A DNA stretch of 64,000 bases from Christensenella sp964438705. GTDB lineage: Bacteria > Bacillota > Clostridia > Christensenellales > Christensenellaceae. A model generated the notes under the pieces. That model saw only the letters and a list, made by a program, of their open reading frames with translations, did no database searches and was not told the origin of the DNA. The position numbers and the translations under genes are program-made. The stretch is from the NCBI GenBank assembly GCA_964438705.1, contig CAYTKQ010000004.1, positions 62,001 through 126,000 on the forward strand, written 5' to 3'. Shown here in pieces: positions 24,087 through 32,104 of this stretch (the first letter of the stretch is position 1; each line of letters opens with the position of its first letter).

Positions 24087-25796
24087 ATGCAGATATCCGG
24101 CATCGTCAATGTCAATACGGCAAATGACGCAAAAAACCAGACGGCGATCCAAAATTTACCGTTTTCTGATATTGCACCCGGAGAGAAGGCTACGGCGGAG
24201 GTTGTCGCGGTCGAGGGCAGGCAGATCACGCTGAAAACCGCAGACGGCACAGAGGTCAAAACGGAGTTCCCGGCAGGGACGCCGGTGGCGCCGGGGGACG
24301 TGGTGGAGCTGATGATGGTGGAAAAGGGCCAGAACATGGTGCACCTGAAGCTTTCGGCGATCAACGGACAGACGGTCAGCCTCGAGACAAACGATTTACA
24401 GGTATATCTGATGAAGATGGGGGTGCAGCCCTCGCAGCTCAATCAGAGCGCCGCAGATCTTCTCGTGAGGCATCAGGTAACGCCTACTCCGGAAAAAATC
24501 GCGATGCTGTTTGAAATCGCGGCACAGTTCCCCGAGCTGCCCGCTTCGGTTGCGGTGTTTATGGCAGATAACAAGGTCCCGCCCACGCAGGAAAATGTGG
24601 ACGCGATCATGAAATGGGTCACGGACCCGGCATCCTTTGGAAAGGATGTTGCGGCGCTTGGCGATATGATCGCGAACGCGGACGCGCCGGCGGCAAACGG
24701 ACAGGGAACGCAGGCAGCACAGGGGGCGCAGACCGCACCGGCGCAAGGCGGGCAGGACATGAAGATACAGCCCGAGGTCCTTGCGAACGCGCTGCTGCGG
24801 GAATTGGGCGCGAACGCGACTGCATCGCAGCGTGAGGCTGCACCGGAGGCAACGGTAAGAGAGCTCGCGGCACGATTGGCGACGATGGAGCCGGAACAGG
24901 CGATGAAGGCAATCAGCGAATTTGTGGAAGGCACGAAGCTTCCCGCATCTCAGAAGCAGGGGTTGACCGTTTTGCTGACGGCAGGTTATGAGGCGGCATC
25001 CAAGGAAGCGGCGGCAAAGCCGCAGCCGGGCGTTCAGACGGAAGTGATGAGCAGCCCCGCACAAGGTGCGGAGCAGGCCGGTGCGGAGGGCAAGGCGCCA
25101 AACGCGCAGAACGCAGCAAATGCGGAACAAAGCGCGGCGCAGATGAATGCGCAAGCCCCGACGGATGCGAAGGCATCAGGGGAGGCGCGGCAGCTGCTGA
25201 ACCTGCTCGAAAAGTTCTTTGCGCCCATCAAGCGGGACGCTCCGGCGGATGCGAAGATGATCGAAGAGACGCTGAAGGGGCAGCAGAACCTTGCGGACAC
25301 GGTGAAGACCGGCGTCGCGAGGCTGCTGGGAGAACAGAGCAGCGCCGCTTTGCGCACGAACGACCTGTCCGCACAGGCGCGGCTTGGAAACCAGATGGAC
25401 AATTTCTACTATTGCCAGATTCCGTTTCAGGTCAACGAGGAAAAGAATACGGCCGAATTGTATGTGTTTGAACGCAATCGCGGCGCGAAGGACGGGGAAA
25501 CCGACAACGTCACGGTGCTGATCGCGCTGGAAACGCAGAACATCGGACGTGTGGAGAGCGTGATGCGCGCCGCGGGGGAAAAGCTGTCTGTGGAATTCCG
25601 TGTGGAGACGGACCGCATTGCGGACTATCTGCTGGCGGTGAAGGATGAATTTTCGACCGCGATGGAGCAGGGCGGCTTTTACATCGAAGAGGTGCGTGTG
25701 CGCAGGATGGACGAGCCGGTCACGCCGCTCAACGCGATGAAGGTGCTGGATAAGGCCCCCGAGGTAAACATTCGGGGGATCGACATCCAGATATAG
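24087..25796 (+). CDS. Second FliK-like hook-length control protein (YlqG type)
   Basis: A 569-residue protein. The N-terminal 110 residues form a beta-rich OB-like domain (APGEKATAEVVAVEGRQITL; APGDVVELMMVEKGQNMVHL). A long Ala/Gln/Glu-rich middle region (about 190-380) is low complexity. The C-terminal domain from about residue 435 (NFYYCQIPFQVNEEKNTAEL, later LETQNIGRVESVMRAAGEKL) resembles the FliK C-terminal fold. The open frame extends upstream to 23781, but ATG 24087 has AAAGGA 6 nt before it and the upstream part is antisense to the FlhB-C-like gene. The pair with that gene suggests YlqG. Confidence 0.75.
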   Translation: MQISGIVNVNTANDAKNQTAIQNLPFSDIAPGEKATAEVVAVEGRQITLKTADGTEVKTEFPAGTPVAPGDVVELMMVEKGQNMVHLKLSAINGQTVSLETNDLQVYLMKMGVQPSQLNQSAADLLVRHQVTPTPEKIAMLFEIAAQFPELPASVAVFMADNKVPPTQENVDAIMKWVTDPASFGKDVAALGDMIANADAPAANGQGTQAAQGAQTAPAQGGQDMKIQPEVLANALLRELGANATASQREAAPEATVRELAARLATMEPEQAMKAISEFVEGTKLPASQKQGLTVLLTAGYEAASKEAAAKPQPGVQTEVMSSPAQGAEQAGAEGKAPNAQNAANAEQSAAQMNAQAPTDAKASGEARQLLNLLEKFFAPIKRDAPADAKMIEETLKGQQNLADTVKTGVARLLGEQSSAALRTNDLSAQARLGNQMDNFYYCQIPFQVNEEKNTAELYVFERNRGAKDGETDNVTVLIALETQNIGRVESVMRAAGEKLSVEFRVETDRIADYLLAVKDEFSTAMEQGGFYIEEVRVRRMDEPVTPLNAMKVLDKAPEVNIRGIDIQI

Positions 25797-25809
25797 AAGG
25801 GAGCACGGC

Positions 25810-26766
25810 ATGCCGATCAATGGGATCAACAACATCATCAACCAAACGGCGCCGGGGAACCAAGGGACCTCGGGCACACAGCAAAGCACGGCGAACGCCT
25901 TTGCAAGCCTGCTGAGCAGCTATATGGGTATGTCGGCGGGATCCATCGGCAACTTTGGAACAAGCGGTTCCGGCGGTTCTTTTATGGACGGTATGGCGGG
26001 GCTTGGCGGTTCGTCCTCCATGGGGGGAATGGGCGGCAACAGCGATATGATGATGCTCATGATGATGATGCTGATGATGAACAAGGACGGAGGCGGCGCA
26101 TCGGGCAACCCGCTTGCGAGCCTGCTTGGGAACGGCGGAACGAGCGCGGCGCAGGCGCAGTGCCAGCATACCTATGTTGGGGCATATGCGCAGAATACCG
26201 GCATTCCGACGACCTCGTGGCTCGTCGCCAATCCGCCGCTCACCAACCACATCGGGGAGCGGAGCGCTCCAACCTACCGGGCAGTGATTGACCAGTTCAA
26301 CGTGGAGGGCAACGAGCGCTACCGCGTCAATAAAAATGGAAAGGGCGACACCTACTGCAATATCTTTGCGTGGGATGTGACACGCGCGATGGGGGCGGAG
26401 GTGCCGCATTTCATCACGGCGAACGGTGTTCCGGCAGAGGCTGCTGGCGCGGGAATCAGAGAGCTTGACGCGAACGGCGTGAACGACTGGCTCAACACCT
26501 ACGGCGCATCGTATGGATGGAGAAAGGCCACGCCGGAGGAGGCTCAGCAGTACGCGAATCAAGGCATGCCGGCGGTGACTTCATGGAAAAACGGCTCAGG
26601 GCACGGACACTTGCAGGTGGTCAGCCCGTCGCGAAACGGCGCGTATGACCCGCAAAAGGGCGTGAGTATCGCGCAGGCGGGGCGGCAGCTCATCAATGAC
26701 GGATACGCGAGTGACGCATATCTGGACAATAAGTTTTCAGAGGTTGAGTATTTTGTCCATATATGA
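25810..26766 (+). CDS. Predicted Cys-His wall hydrolase with Met-rich linker
   Basis: A 318-residue protein not assigned to a known flagellar family. The first 125 residues are Gly/Ser/Asn-rich and include a striking methionine run near residues 78-91. From about 150 the sequence resembles phage- and cell-wall-associated Cys-His amidohydrolases: YRAVIDQFNVEGNERYRVN, then DTYCNIFAWDVTRAMGAEVP with the candidate catalytic Cys, and SGHGHLQVVSPSR with the candidate His. No signal peptide is seen, so it may leave through the flagellar export route. It lies between the second FliK-like gene and the fliD promoter. A role in peptidoglycan remodelling for rod passage is inference. Confidence 0.6.
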   Translation: MPINGINNIINQTAPGNQGTSGTQQSTANAFASLLSSYMGMSAGSIGNFGTSGSGGSFMDGMAGLGGSSSMGGMGGNSDMMMLMMMMLMMNKDGGGASGNPLASLLGNGGTSAAQAQCQHTYVGAYAQNTGIPTTSWLVANPPLTNHIGERSAPTYRAVIDQFNVEGNERYRVNKNGKGDTYCNIFAWDVTRAMGAEVPHFITANGVPAEAAGAGIRELDANGVNDWLNTYGASYGWRKATPEEAQQYANQGMPAVTSWKNGSGHGHLQVVSPSRNGAYDPQKGVSIAQAGRQLINDGYASDAYLDNKFSEVEYFVHI

Positions 26767-26789
26767 GAAAATAGAAGAAAGCGGATCTC

Positions 26790-26817
26790 TAAAGTTTAAA
26801 CGGGTTTTTCACGATAG
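26790..26817 (+). promoter_or_regulatory. Sigma-28-type promoter of fliD
   Basis: TAAA (26790-26793) and CACGATAG (26810-26817) are separated by 16 nt; the CGATA core matches the flagellar sigma consensus. The -35 continues as TAAAGTT, as in the promoters at 1001 and 47881. It lies about 60 nt before the fliD ATG. Confidence 0.75.
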
Positions 26818-26877
26818 TATATATGATAGGAATCGTATGAAAAACATACTGTGAAAACCTGAAAGGATGTGTAAAAA

Positions 26878-29169
26878 ATGGCAATGAATTCGATTAGCGG
26901 ATATTCAACGACGAGGATCACGGGGCTTAATTCCCAACTGGATACAGATTCGTTGATTCAAAAAGCGATGCAGGCGTCGCAGGCGAAATATGACCGAATC
27001 TATCAAAGCAAAACAAAACTGGAGTGGAAACGGGACGCGTATACCAGCGTCAACAAACTGATTTCTGAATTCAGCGATAAATACATGAGCGTTCTGAGCA
27101 AGGACAACGTCTTTTCCCAGAGCACGTATAAGGCATACAAAATAAGCATTTCGGACAAATACAACACCTATTTCGACATCAAGGGAACGTCCGGGGCTTC
27201 GGTTTCCAATCACCAGATCACAAAATCTACGCTGGCGGACTATGCCACCATCAACGGAGCAAAATACCGCAATCGCGTGGCGGGCTTTACGGGTACGGCG
27301 AACAACAACGCGCTTGCTTCGGTGACGGGCGAGAAGGTTATCGCGGCAAACAGCGGCGACGAAAAGCTGAGCGATCTGAAATACGCGGACGGGACAAAGG
27401 TGTTCGATTTTGCGAGCGGGAGCGACAAGCTGTCCTTTTCCGTGAACGGAAAGACATTTGTGTTCAGTCAGGATACGACGCTGAACGCCATGATGAGCGA
27501 CGTCAATATGAATCCCGATGCGAAGGTGACGATGTCGCTGACAGCAGACAACAAGATCAAGTTCGAAAGCGACGAGAAGGGTGCGAAAACGCAGCTTTCC
27601 TTTGGTAACGTCGCGGGGCCGAGCGCTTTTGGCAAAAACGGCGCGTTCGGGATCAACGATCTGAATATTACGCCCGAAAGCCTGATCAGTGAAAGCATGA
27701 CGCTCGAGGATATTGCCGCCGCCACGGGACGGGATCTCGGTTTTGACGCGAACGGCAAGATGAGCTTTAAGATCAACGGACAAACGTTTACGTTTGATAA
27801 AACGGATACGCTTGAATCTGTGCTGCAAACGGTGAACGACGACCCCGATGCCAAGGTGACGATGACCTATAACAAGGAAAAGGACTTCTTCATGCTGCGC
27901 AGCGAGGTGACGGGTGTGGGCACGGAGGTGTCCGTTGAAAACGTCACGGGCAACTTCTTTGGAGAAAACGGCCTGACGGGCATCAACGAGGACACGACGA
28001 CCAAATATCAGACCATCAACAAGGACAGCGATACGATCGCTTCGGCGGCGGCAAAGATGGGGCTGGATCTGAAACTGGATTCAAGCGGGAATTTTAAATT
28101 CAGTGTGAACGGCGTAGAATTTTCCTTCAAATCTACAGACTCGCTCCAAAAGATGATGAGCGCCGTCAACAGCAACAAGGACGCGAAGGCAAAGCTCACT
28201 TACAGCCAGATCACCGATTCGTTCGTGTTTACGAGCACCGAGACGGGGCGCGACGCGTCCATCAAGCTGGAGGGCCCGGAAGGGGCGTTCGGCGGGGCGG
28301 ATTCGTTCTTTGGGGTCGCGGAAAGCGAAGCGCGCGGCGTGGACGCCACCATCGTGATCGATGGGGAGACCATTACGCAATCCTCGAACACTTTTACACT
28401 GGACGGCATACAGATCACGCTCAAAGAAGCGTTTGACGCGGCGGACAACCGCGACAATCTGGGGCCCGCTAATTTCACGGTGGATCAGGACATCGATTCC
28501 GTTGTGGAAAAGATGAAGGCATTCGTAGTAGACTACAACAAGCTGGTGTCCTCGCTGTATTCGATGACATCTGAGACGATCGACTACAACTATTCTCCGC
28601 TGACGGACGCCCAAAAAGAGAATATGTCCGAAAAGGAGATCGAGAAGTGGGAGACGGAAGCAAAGAAGGGCATCCTAAGGAACGACAGCACGATCAGAAG
28701 CCTTCTTTCCGATATGCGGCTCGACCTGTTTACAGTTGTAGAGGGCACGGGCATGTCTCCGGCGGACATCGGTTTTTCCACCAGCAAATTTGTTAAGGGA
28801 GAGTACAACGGGCAGATCACCTTCAATGAGGAGATGTTCCGTGAGGCGCTGAAAAAGGACCCGGATTCGGTCGCGAACGTGATGGCAAAGACCTCCACGT
28901 CCACGAACGCGAAGACAGAATACAAGGAATCGGGGCTCGTTTCGCGGTTCTTCTCTGAGATGTCGAACACGAGGACGACGATCCGCGGTACGAACCTCAA
29001 GAATACGAACGACCAGATCACCAAGGCGCAGGATTCGATGACCGAAATGGCAAGGAAACTTTATGCGGAGCAGGAACGGCTCTACGCGCAGTTTGCGCGC
29101 ATGGAAACGCTGATGTCGCAGTACCAGTCGCAGAGCAATTGGCTGTCTCAGCAGCTTTCGTCGCTGTAA
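26878..29169 (+). CDS. fliD: Filament cap protein FliD
   Basis: Caps the filament tip and helps flagellin fold. The N-terminal FliD_N domain is typical (RITGLNSQLDTDSLIQKAMQ) and the C-terminal FliD_C ends in a coiled coil and the tail YQSQSNWLSQQLSSL. At 763 residues it is far longer than the usual 450-550. The extra size comes from three related modules of about 95 residues (about 164-260, 274-371, 386-480), each containing NG..F.F, then a VN..(P/K)DAK motif and a FG..G..GIN end. The ATG is preceded by AAAGGA. It is followed by fliS, as usual. Confidence 0.95.
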   Translation: MAMNSISGYSTTRITGLNSQLDTDSLIQKAMQASQAKYDRIYQSKTKLEWKRDAYTSVNKLISEFSDKYMSVLSKDNVFSQSTYKAYKISISDKYNTYFDIKGTSGASVSNHQITKSTLADYATINGAKYRNRVAGFTGTANNNALASVTGEKVIAANSGDEKLSDLKYADGTKVFDFASGSDKLSFSVNGKTFVFSQDTTLNAMMSDVNMNPDAKVTMSLTADNKIKFESDEKGAKTQLSFGNVAGPSAFGKNGAFGINDLNITPESLISESMTLEDIAAATGRDLGFDANGKMSFKINGQTFTFDKTDTLESVLQTVNDDPDAKVTMTYNKEKDFFMLRSEVTGVGTEVSVENVTGNFFGENGLTGINEDTTTKYQTINKDSDTIASAAAKMGLDLKLDSSGNFKFSVNGVEFSFKSTDSLQKMMSAVNSNKDAKAKLTYSQITDSFVFTSTETGRDASIKLEGPEGAFGGADSFFGVAESEARGVDATIVIDGETITQSSNTFTLDGIQITLKEAFDAADNRDNLGPANFTVDQDIDSVVEKMKAFVVDYNKLVSSLYSMTSETIDYNYSPLTDAQKENMSEKEIEKWETEAKKGILRNDSTIRSLLSDMRLDLFTVVEGTGMSPADIGFSTSKFVKGEYNGQITFNEEMFREALKKDPDSVANVMAKTSTSTNAKTEYKESGLVSRFFSEMSNTRTTIRGTNLKNTNDQITKAQDSMTEMARKLYAEQERLYAQFARMETLMSQYQSQSNWLSQQLSSL
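27367..28317 (+). repeat. Three tandem modules inside fliD
   Basis: Coding units at about 27367-27657, 27697-27990 and 28033-28317 encode three related segments of about 95 residues. Shared landmarks are a FD..GK.SF.(I/V)NG strand, DTL..MM..VN, PDAKVTM and a closing FG.NG..GIN. The repeats are clear at protein level and are probably extra D2/D3-like outer domains of the cap. Confidence 0.75.
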
Positions 29170-29215
29170 TGACCGGTCGGTTGGATCGGGTATGGCAATA
29201 AAAAGGAGTTAGAAC

Positions 29216-29629
29216 ATGGCAATGTATGCAACGGCAAATATTCATAACAAATATAAACAGGATTACGTGACCACCGCGAGCCCGGTGGAGCTGATCGTGA
29301 TGTTGTATGAAGGCTGCATCAAACAGATGAAGCTGGCAAAGATCCACAAGGAGAGCAACGAGCTTGATAAGGTTTCAGAGTGCATTGAAAAGGCGGAGGA
29401 GATCATTTTGGAGCTTGTCAGGAGCCTCAATATGTCCATCCCGATCTCCGAAAATCTGCTGGAGCTCTATCAGTTCATGATCGACGAGCTTGTGCAGGCG
29501 AACATCAGCAAGGATATGGAGCGTTTGGACCCGGTGATCGAGATGCTTGGCGCGCTGTGTGAGGCGTGGAATGAAGTGAAAAATAGCGTAGAGAATAAAA
29601 CCTTTACGGAAAGCGAAGAGGGTTACTGA
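29216..29629 (+). CDS. fliS: Flagellin export chaperone FliS
   Basis: Binds the flagellin C-terminus and prevents early polymerisation; in Bacillus it also works with FliW and CsrA. The 137 residues show the all-helical FliS pattern: YKQDYVTTASPVELIVMLYE, GCIKQMKLA, ECIEKAEEIILELVRSLNM and the last helix around LGALCEAWNEV. It follows fliD after 46 nt with an AAGGAG site and precedes a FliT-like gene. Confidence 0.95.
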   Translation: MAMYATANIHNKYKQDYVTTASPVELIVMLYEGCIKQMKLAKIHKESNELDKVSECIEKAEEIILELVRSLNMSIPISENLLELYQFMIDELVQANISKDMERLDPVIEMLGALCEAWNEVKNSVENKTFTESEEGY

Positions 29630-29633
29630 GCGC

Positions 29634-30062
29634 ATGGAAACGGATGATCGGGCGGCATTGTGGGAACAAAAGGCGGATAAACTCCAGCAGTTCCTACAGC
29701 TGACGAAAAAAGTATCCGCGCTTCTGAAAGACGAAATGGAACAGGAGCGGTTTACGGAGATCGAGGCGTGTTTGAAGGCGCGTGCGGCCATCATCGACGA
29801 AATGACGGCGATCGGCCCGCTGTCCGGCGAAGAGGAACTGCCGGAGGCTGCCAGAAATCAGGAATGGCTGTGCAACGAGCTGCTGAAGCAGATTCAGGTC
29901 CTCGAGGAGAAAAATGTTGCCGCCATGAGCGGGATACTGGACCAATATAAAGAAAAAATGCGTTCCAAACGACAGGACCGTGATACGATCGGCGCATACA
30001 GCAAGCAGATGTCGAGCGCGGAGATGGAAGAAGAAGGAAACGTCCTCGATCATCTGAAATGA
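29634..30062 (+). CDS. FliT-like flagellar chaperone
   Basis: A 142-residue, almost entirely helical protein (LQQFLQLTKKVSALLKDEME, then RFTEIEACLKARAAIIDEM) with the short-helix layout of FliT-type chaperones that bind FliD. Conservation in this family is low; the place directly after fliD-fliS is the main support. The ATG is only 4 nt after the fliS stop and its ribosome site is weak, so it is probably translationally coupled. Confidence 0.7.
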   Translation: METDDRAALWEQKADKLQQFLQLTKKVSALLKDEMEQERFTEIEACLKARAAIIDEMTAIGPLSGEEELPEAARNQEWLCNELLKQIQVLEEKNVAAMSGILDQYKEKMRSKRQDRDTIGAYSKQMSSAEMEEEGNVLDHLK

Positions 30063-30084
30063 GGTGGAGTCAGGACAACGTTAT

Positions 30085-30537
30085 ATGAAGATACAGAATA
30101 TAAACAATATGCCGGTTGAATCGGTGACAAAGGCGGAAGTGGAAGAGAGTGCGTTTTCGCACGACTCGGAACGTCTTTTTCGCAGCAAACTTACGGCAGA
30201 GTCCGAAACGGCATACACCCGCCACATCGAGGAACTGGTCGGGAGCATTGAAAAGCAGGGAAAAAAGCTAGCGGAGCGCGCGGATATCGGAGAGCTCCAA
30301 AAATACAGGGAAATGATCGCCAAACTGGTGAACGAGACGGTAAGCAACGGGTTTGCCTTCCACAAGGAAGGCAAGATGGGACCGAACGGCAGAAGCAAGA
30401 TTTTTGCCATGATCAAGACGGTCAACGAAAAGCTGGATCAGATCACGCAGAAGGTGTTGAGTGAAGAAAAAGACAACATAAGTTTGCTTGACGAAGTGGA
30501 TGATATTCGCGGCTTGCTGGTGGATATGTACTTATAA
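30085..30537 (+). CDS. YaaR family (DUF327) protein
   Basis: A 150-residue helical protein. It matches the DUF327/YaaR pattern: FRSKLTAESETAYTRHIEEL, then LAERADIGELQKYREMIAK and a segment ending in a VD..RGLLVDMYL tail. GTG 30064 would add seven unconserved residues without a ribosome site, so ATG 30085 (AGGA 10 nt upstream) is preferred. The family is frequent in Bacillota and often lies near flagellar genes; its function is not established. Confidence 0.82.
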   Translation: MKIQNINNMPVESVTKAEVEESAFSHDSERLFRSKLTAESETAYTRHIEELVGSIEKQGKKLAERADIGELQKYREMIAKLVNETVSNGFAFHKEGKMGPNGRSKIFAMIKTVNEKLDQITQKVLSEEKDNISLLDEVDDIRGLLVDMYL

Positions 30538-30549
30538 AGGCGGTAAGAA

Positions 30550-31359
30550 ATGACTTTAAATGATCGTGAATTTCAAAGAATGCGCGACTTCATGTACCAG
30601 AAGTTTGGCATCAACCTGAGCGAGAAGCGTTTGCTGATCGAAGGCCGATTGTCCAATGCTTTGGAACGGAAGGGATATCATTCCTTTACCGAGTTCATCG
30701 ATCATCTGGAGACGGATAAGACGGGTGAGGATTTGTCGTTGGTGGTGACCAGACTGACGACAAATTTTACTTATTTTTACAGGGAAGAAGAGCATTTTGA
30801 TTTCATGAAGAACATCGCGCTGCCGACGCTGGTGCCAAAAATCCGTGACGGCAATCTTTCGATTTGGAGCGCGGGCTGTTCGTCGGGTGAGGAGCCCTAC
30901 ACGATCGCGATGTTTTTGGACGATTATTTCGGCGGGAACAAAAAGGGCCTCGACACGCGCATCCTTGCGACGGATATTTCCGACAAGGTGATGCGTATTG
31001 CCCAAAAGGGCGTTTATCCCGAAGACCGGATGACGAAAATGCCCGCGACATGGAGCAAGAAGTATTTCAAAAAGGTTGGGGCCGACGAGTATGAGATCAA
31101 CCAGCAAATCAAAAAGGAGATCATCTACCGGAAGTTCAACCTGATGGAGCCGGAGTTCCGGTTTCGCAGGAAGTTTCATATCATATTTTGCAGGAACGTG
31201 ATGATTTATTTCGATCAGGAGACAAGACTGCGGCTTGTCCGCAAATTTTATGACGCGCTCGTGCCGGGTGGATTTCTTTTCATCGGGCTTTCGGAAACGC
31301 TGGGGAAGAGCAATTCGCGTTTTGAATATGTGCAGCCGTCAATTTATCGAAAAGTGTGA
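30550..31359 (+). CDS. cheR: Chemoreceptor methyltransferase CheR
   Basis: Methylates glutamates of chemoreceptors using S-adenosylmethionine; works against CheB. The helical N-terminal domain (FQRMRDFMYQKFGINLSEKR) is followed by the methyltransferase core with the SAM site IWSAGCSSGEEPYTIAM, ILATDISDKVMRIAQKG and the motif FHIIFCRNVMIYFDQETR. 269 residues, complete. It is 10 nt from the YaaR-like gene and probably in the same transcript. Confidence 0.96.
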   Translation: MTLNDREFQRMRDFMYQKFGINLSEKRLLIEGRLSNALERKGYHSFTEFIDHLETDKTGEDLSLVVTRLTTNFTYFYREEEHFDFMKNIALPTLVPKIRDGNLSIWSAGCSSGEEPYTIAMFLDDYFGGNKKGLDTRILATDISDKVMRIAQKGVYPEDRMTKMPATWSKKYFKKVGADEYEINQQIKKEIIYRKFNLMEPEFRFRRKFHIIFCRNVMIYFDQETRLRLVRKFYDALVPGGFLFIGLSETLGKSNSRFEYVQPSIYRKV

Positions 31360-31372
31360 GGGGTAGGACAGA

Positions 31373-32092
31373 GTGGGCATTGAGAGCGTACAGGCGCGCA
31401 TCGCCGAAATCAACTACAAAATCAGTAATACGATTGGCACGACGAATGCGCAGTTCCAGTCGATTTTGAATGAGAAAATGGGTGCAAACGCAAGCACGGG
31501 CACCGTTGCGGAGAGCAGCGGCGCGACGGATGCGTCGGCGCTTGCGCAGATGGCGAATTATTCGTCAAATGCGACCACGGGAAGGTATTGCAGCAAATGC
31601 GGTATGCCCGAGTTAATCAGTTGCTATGGAGCTTCCTACACGGGTGCGGTGGACACAAGCGACGGCATGCTCGAGAAGGCGGCGCCTTATATGGACATCA
31701 TTCAGGAGGCTTCCTCAAAATATGGCATTCCTGTGAATGTGATTATGGGCGTGATCAAGGCGGAGTCTGATTTCAATCCGAGCTGTGTCTCAAGCGCGGG
31801 TGCGAAGGGCTTGATGCAGATCATGCCGGAAAACGCGCGGGAGTTTGGAATGACGAATATTTTTGACCCGCGGGAAAACATCATGTGCGGGACGGACGAG
31901 ATCGCGCGGCATTTAAAGACCTATAACGGGGACCTGAAGCTTGCGCTGGCGGCCTACAATACGGGGCCGGGCAATGTCGCGAAGCGTGGGGTTACGAGCA
32001 GCAACAGCGCGCAATATCTGACGATCCCCCAGTCGGTGAGAGATTATGCGGACCGCGTGATGCGTTACGCGGGGCTTAGTACTACAGTGTAA
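31373..32092 (+). CDS. Lytic transglycosylase (SLT domain)
   Basis: Cleaves peptidoglycan glycan strands; next to basal-body genes it probably opens the wall for the rod. The SLT domain covers about residues 108-225: YGIPVNVIMGVIKAESDFNP with the catalytic Glu, GAKGLMQIMPENAREFG, and LALAAYNTGPGNVAK. The N-terminal 100 residues are Ala/Ser/Thr-rich and carry three cysteines in YCSKCGMPELISCYG. No signal peptide is present, which suggests flagellar export. The start is GTG 31373. No flgJ is found, so this enzyme may take its place. Confidence 0.88.
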   Translation: MGIESVQARIAEINYKISNTIGTTNAQFQSILNEKMGANASTGTVAESSGATDASALAQMANYSSNATTGRYCSKCGMPELISCYGASYTGAVDTSDGMLEKAAPYMDIIQEASSKYGIPVNVIMGVIKAESDFNPSCVSSAGAKGLMQIMPENAREFGMTNIFDPRENIMCGTDEIARHLKTYNGDLKLALAAYNTGPGNVAKRGVTSSNSAQYLTIPQSVRDYADRVMRYAGLSTTV

Positions 32093-32104
32093 AGGAGAAA
32101 GGGC

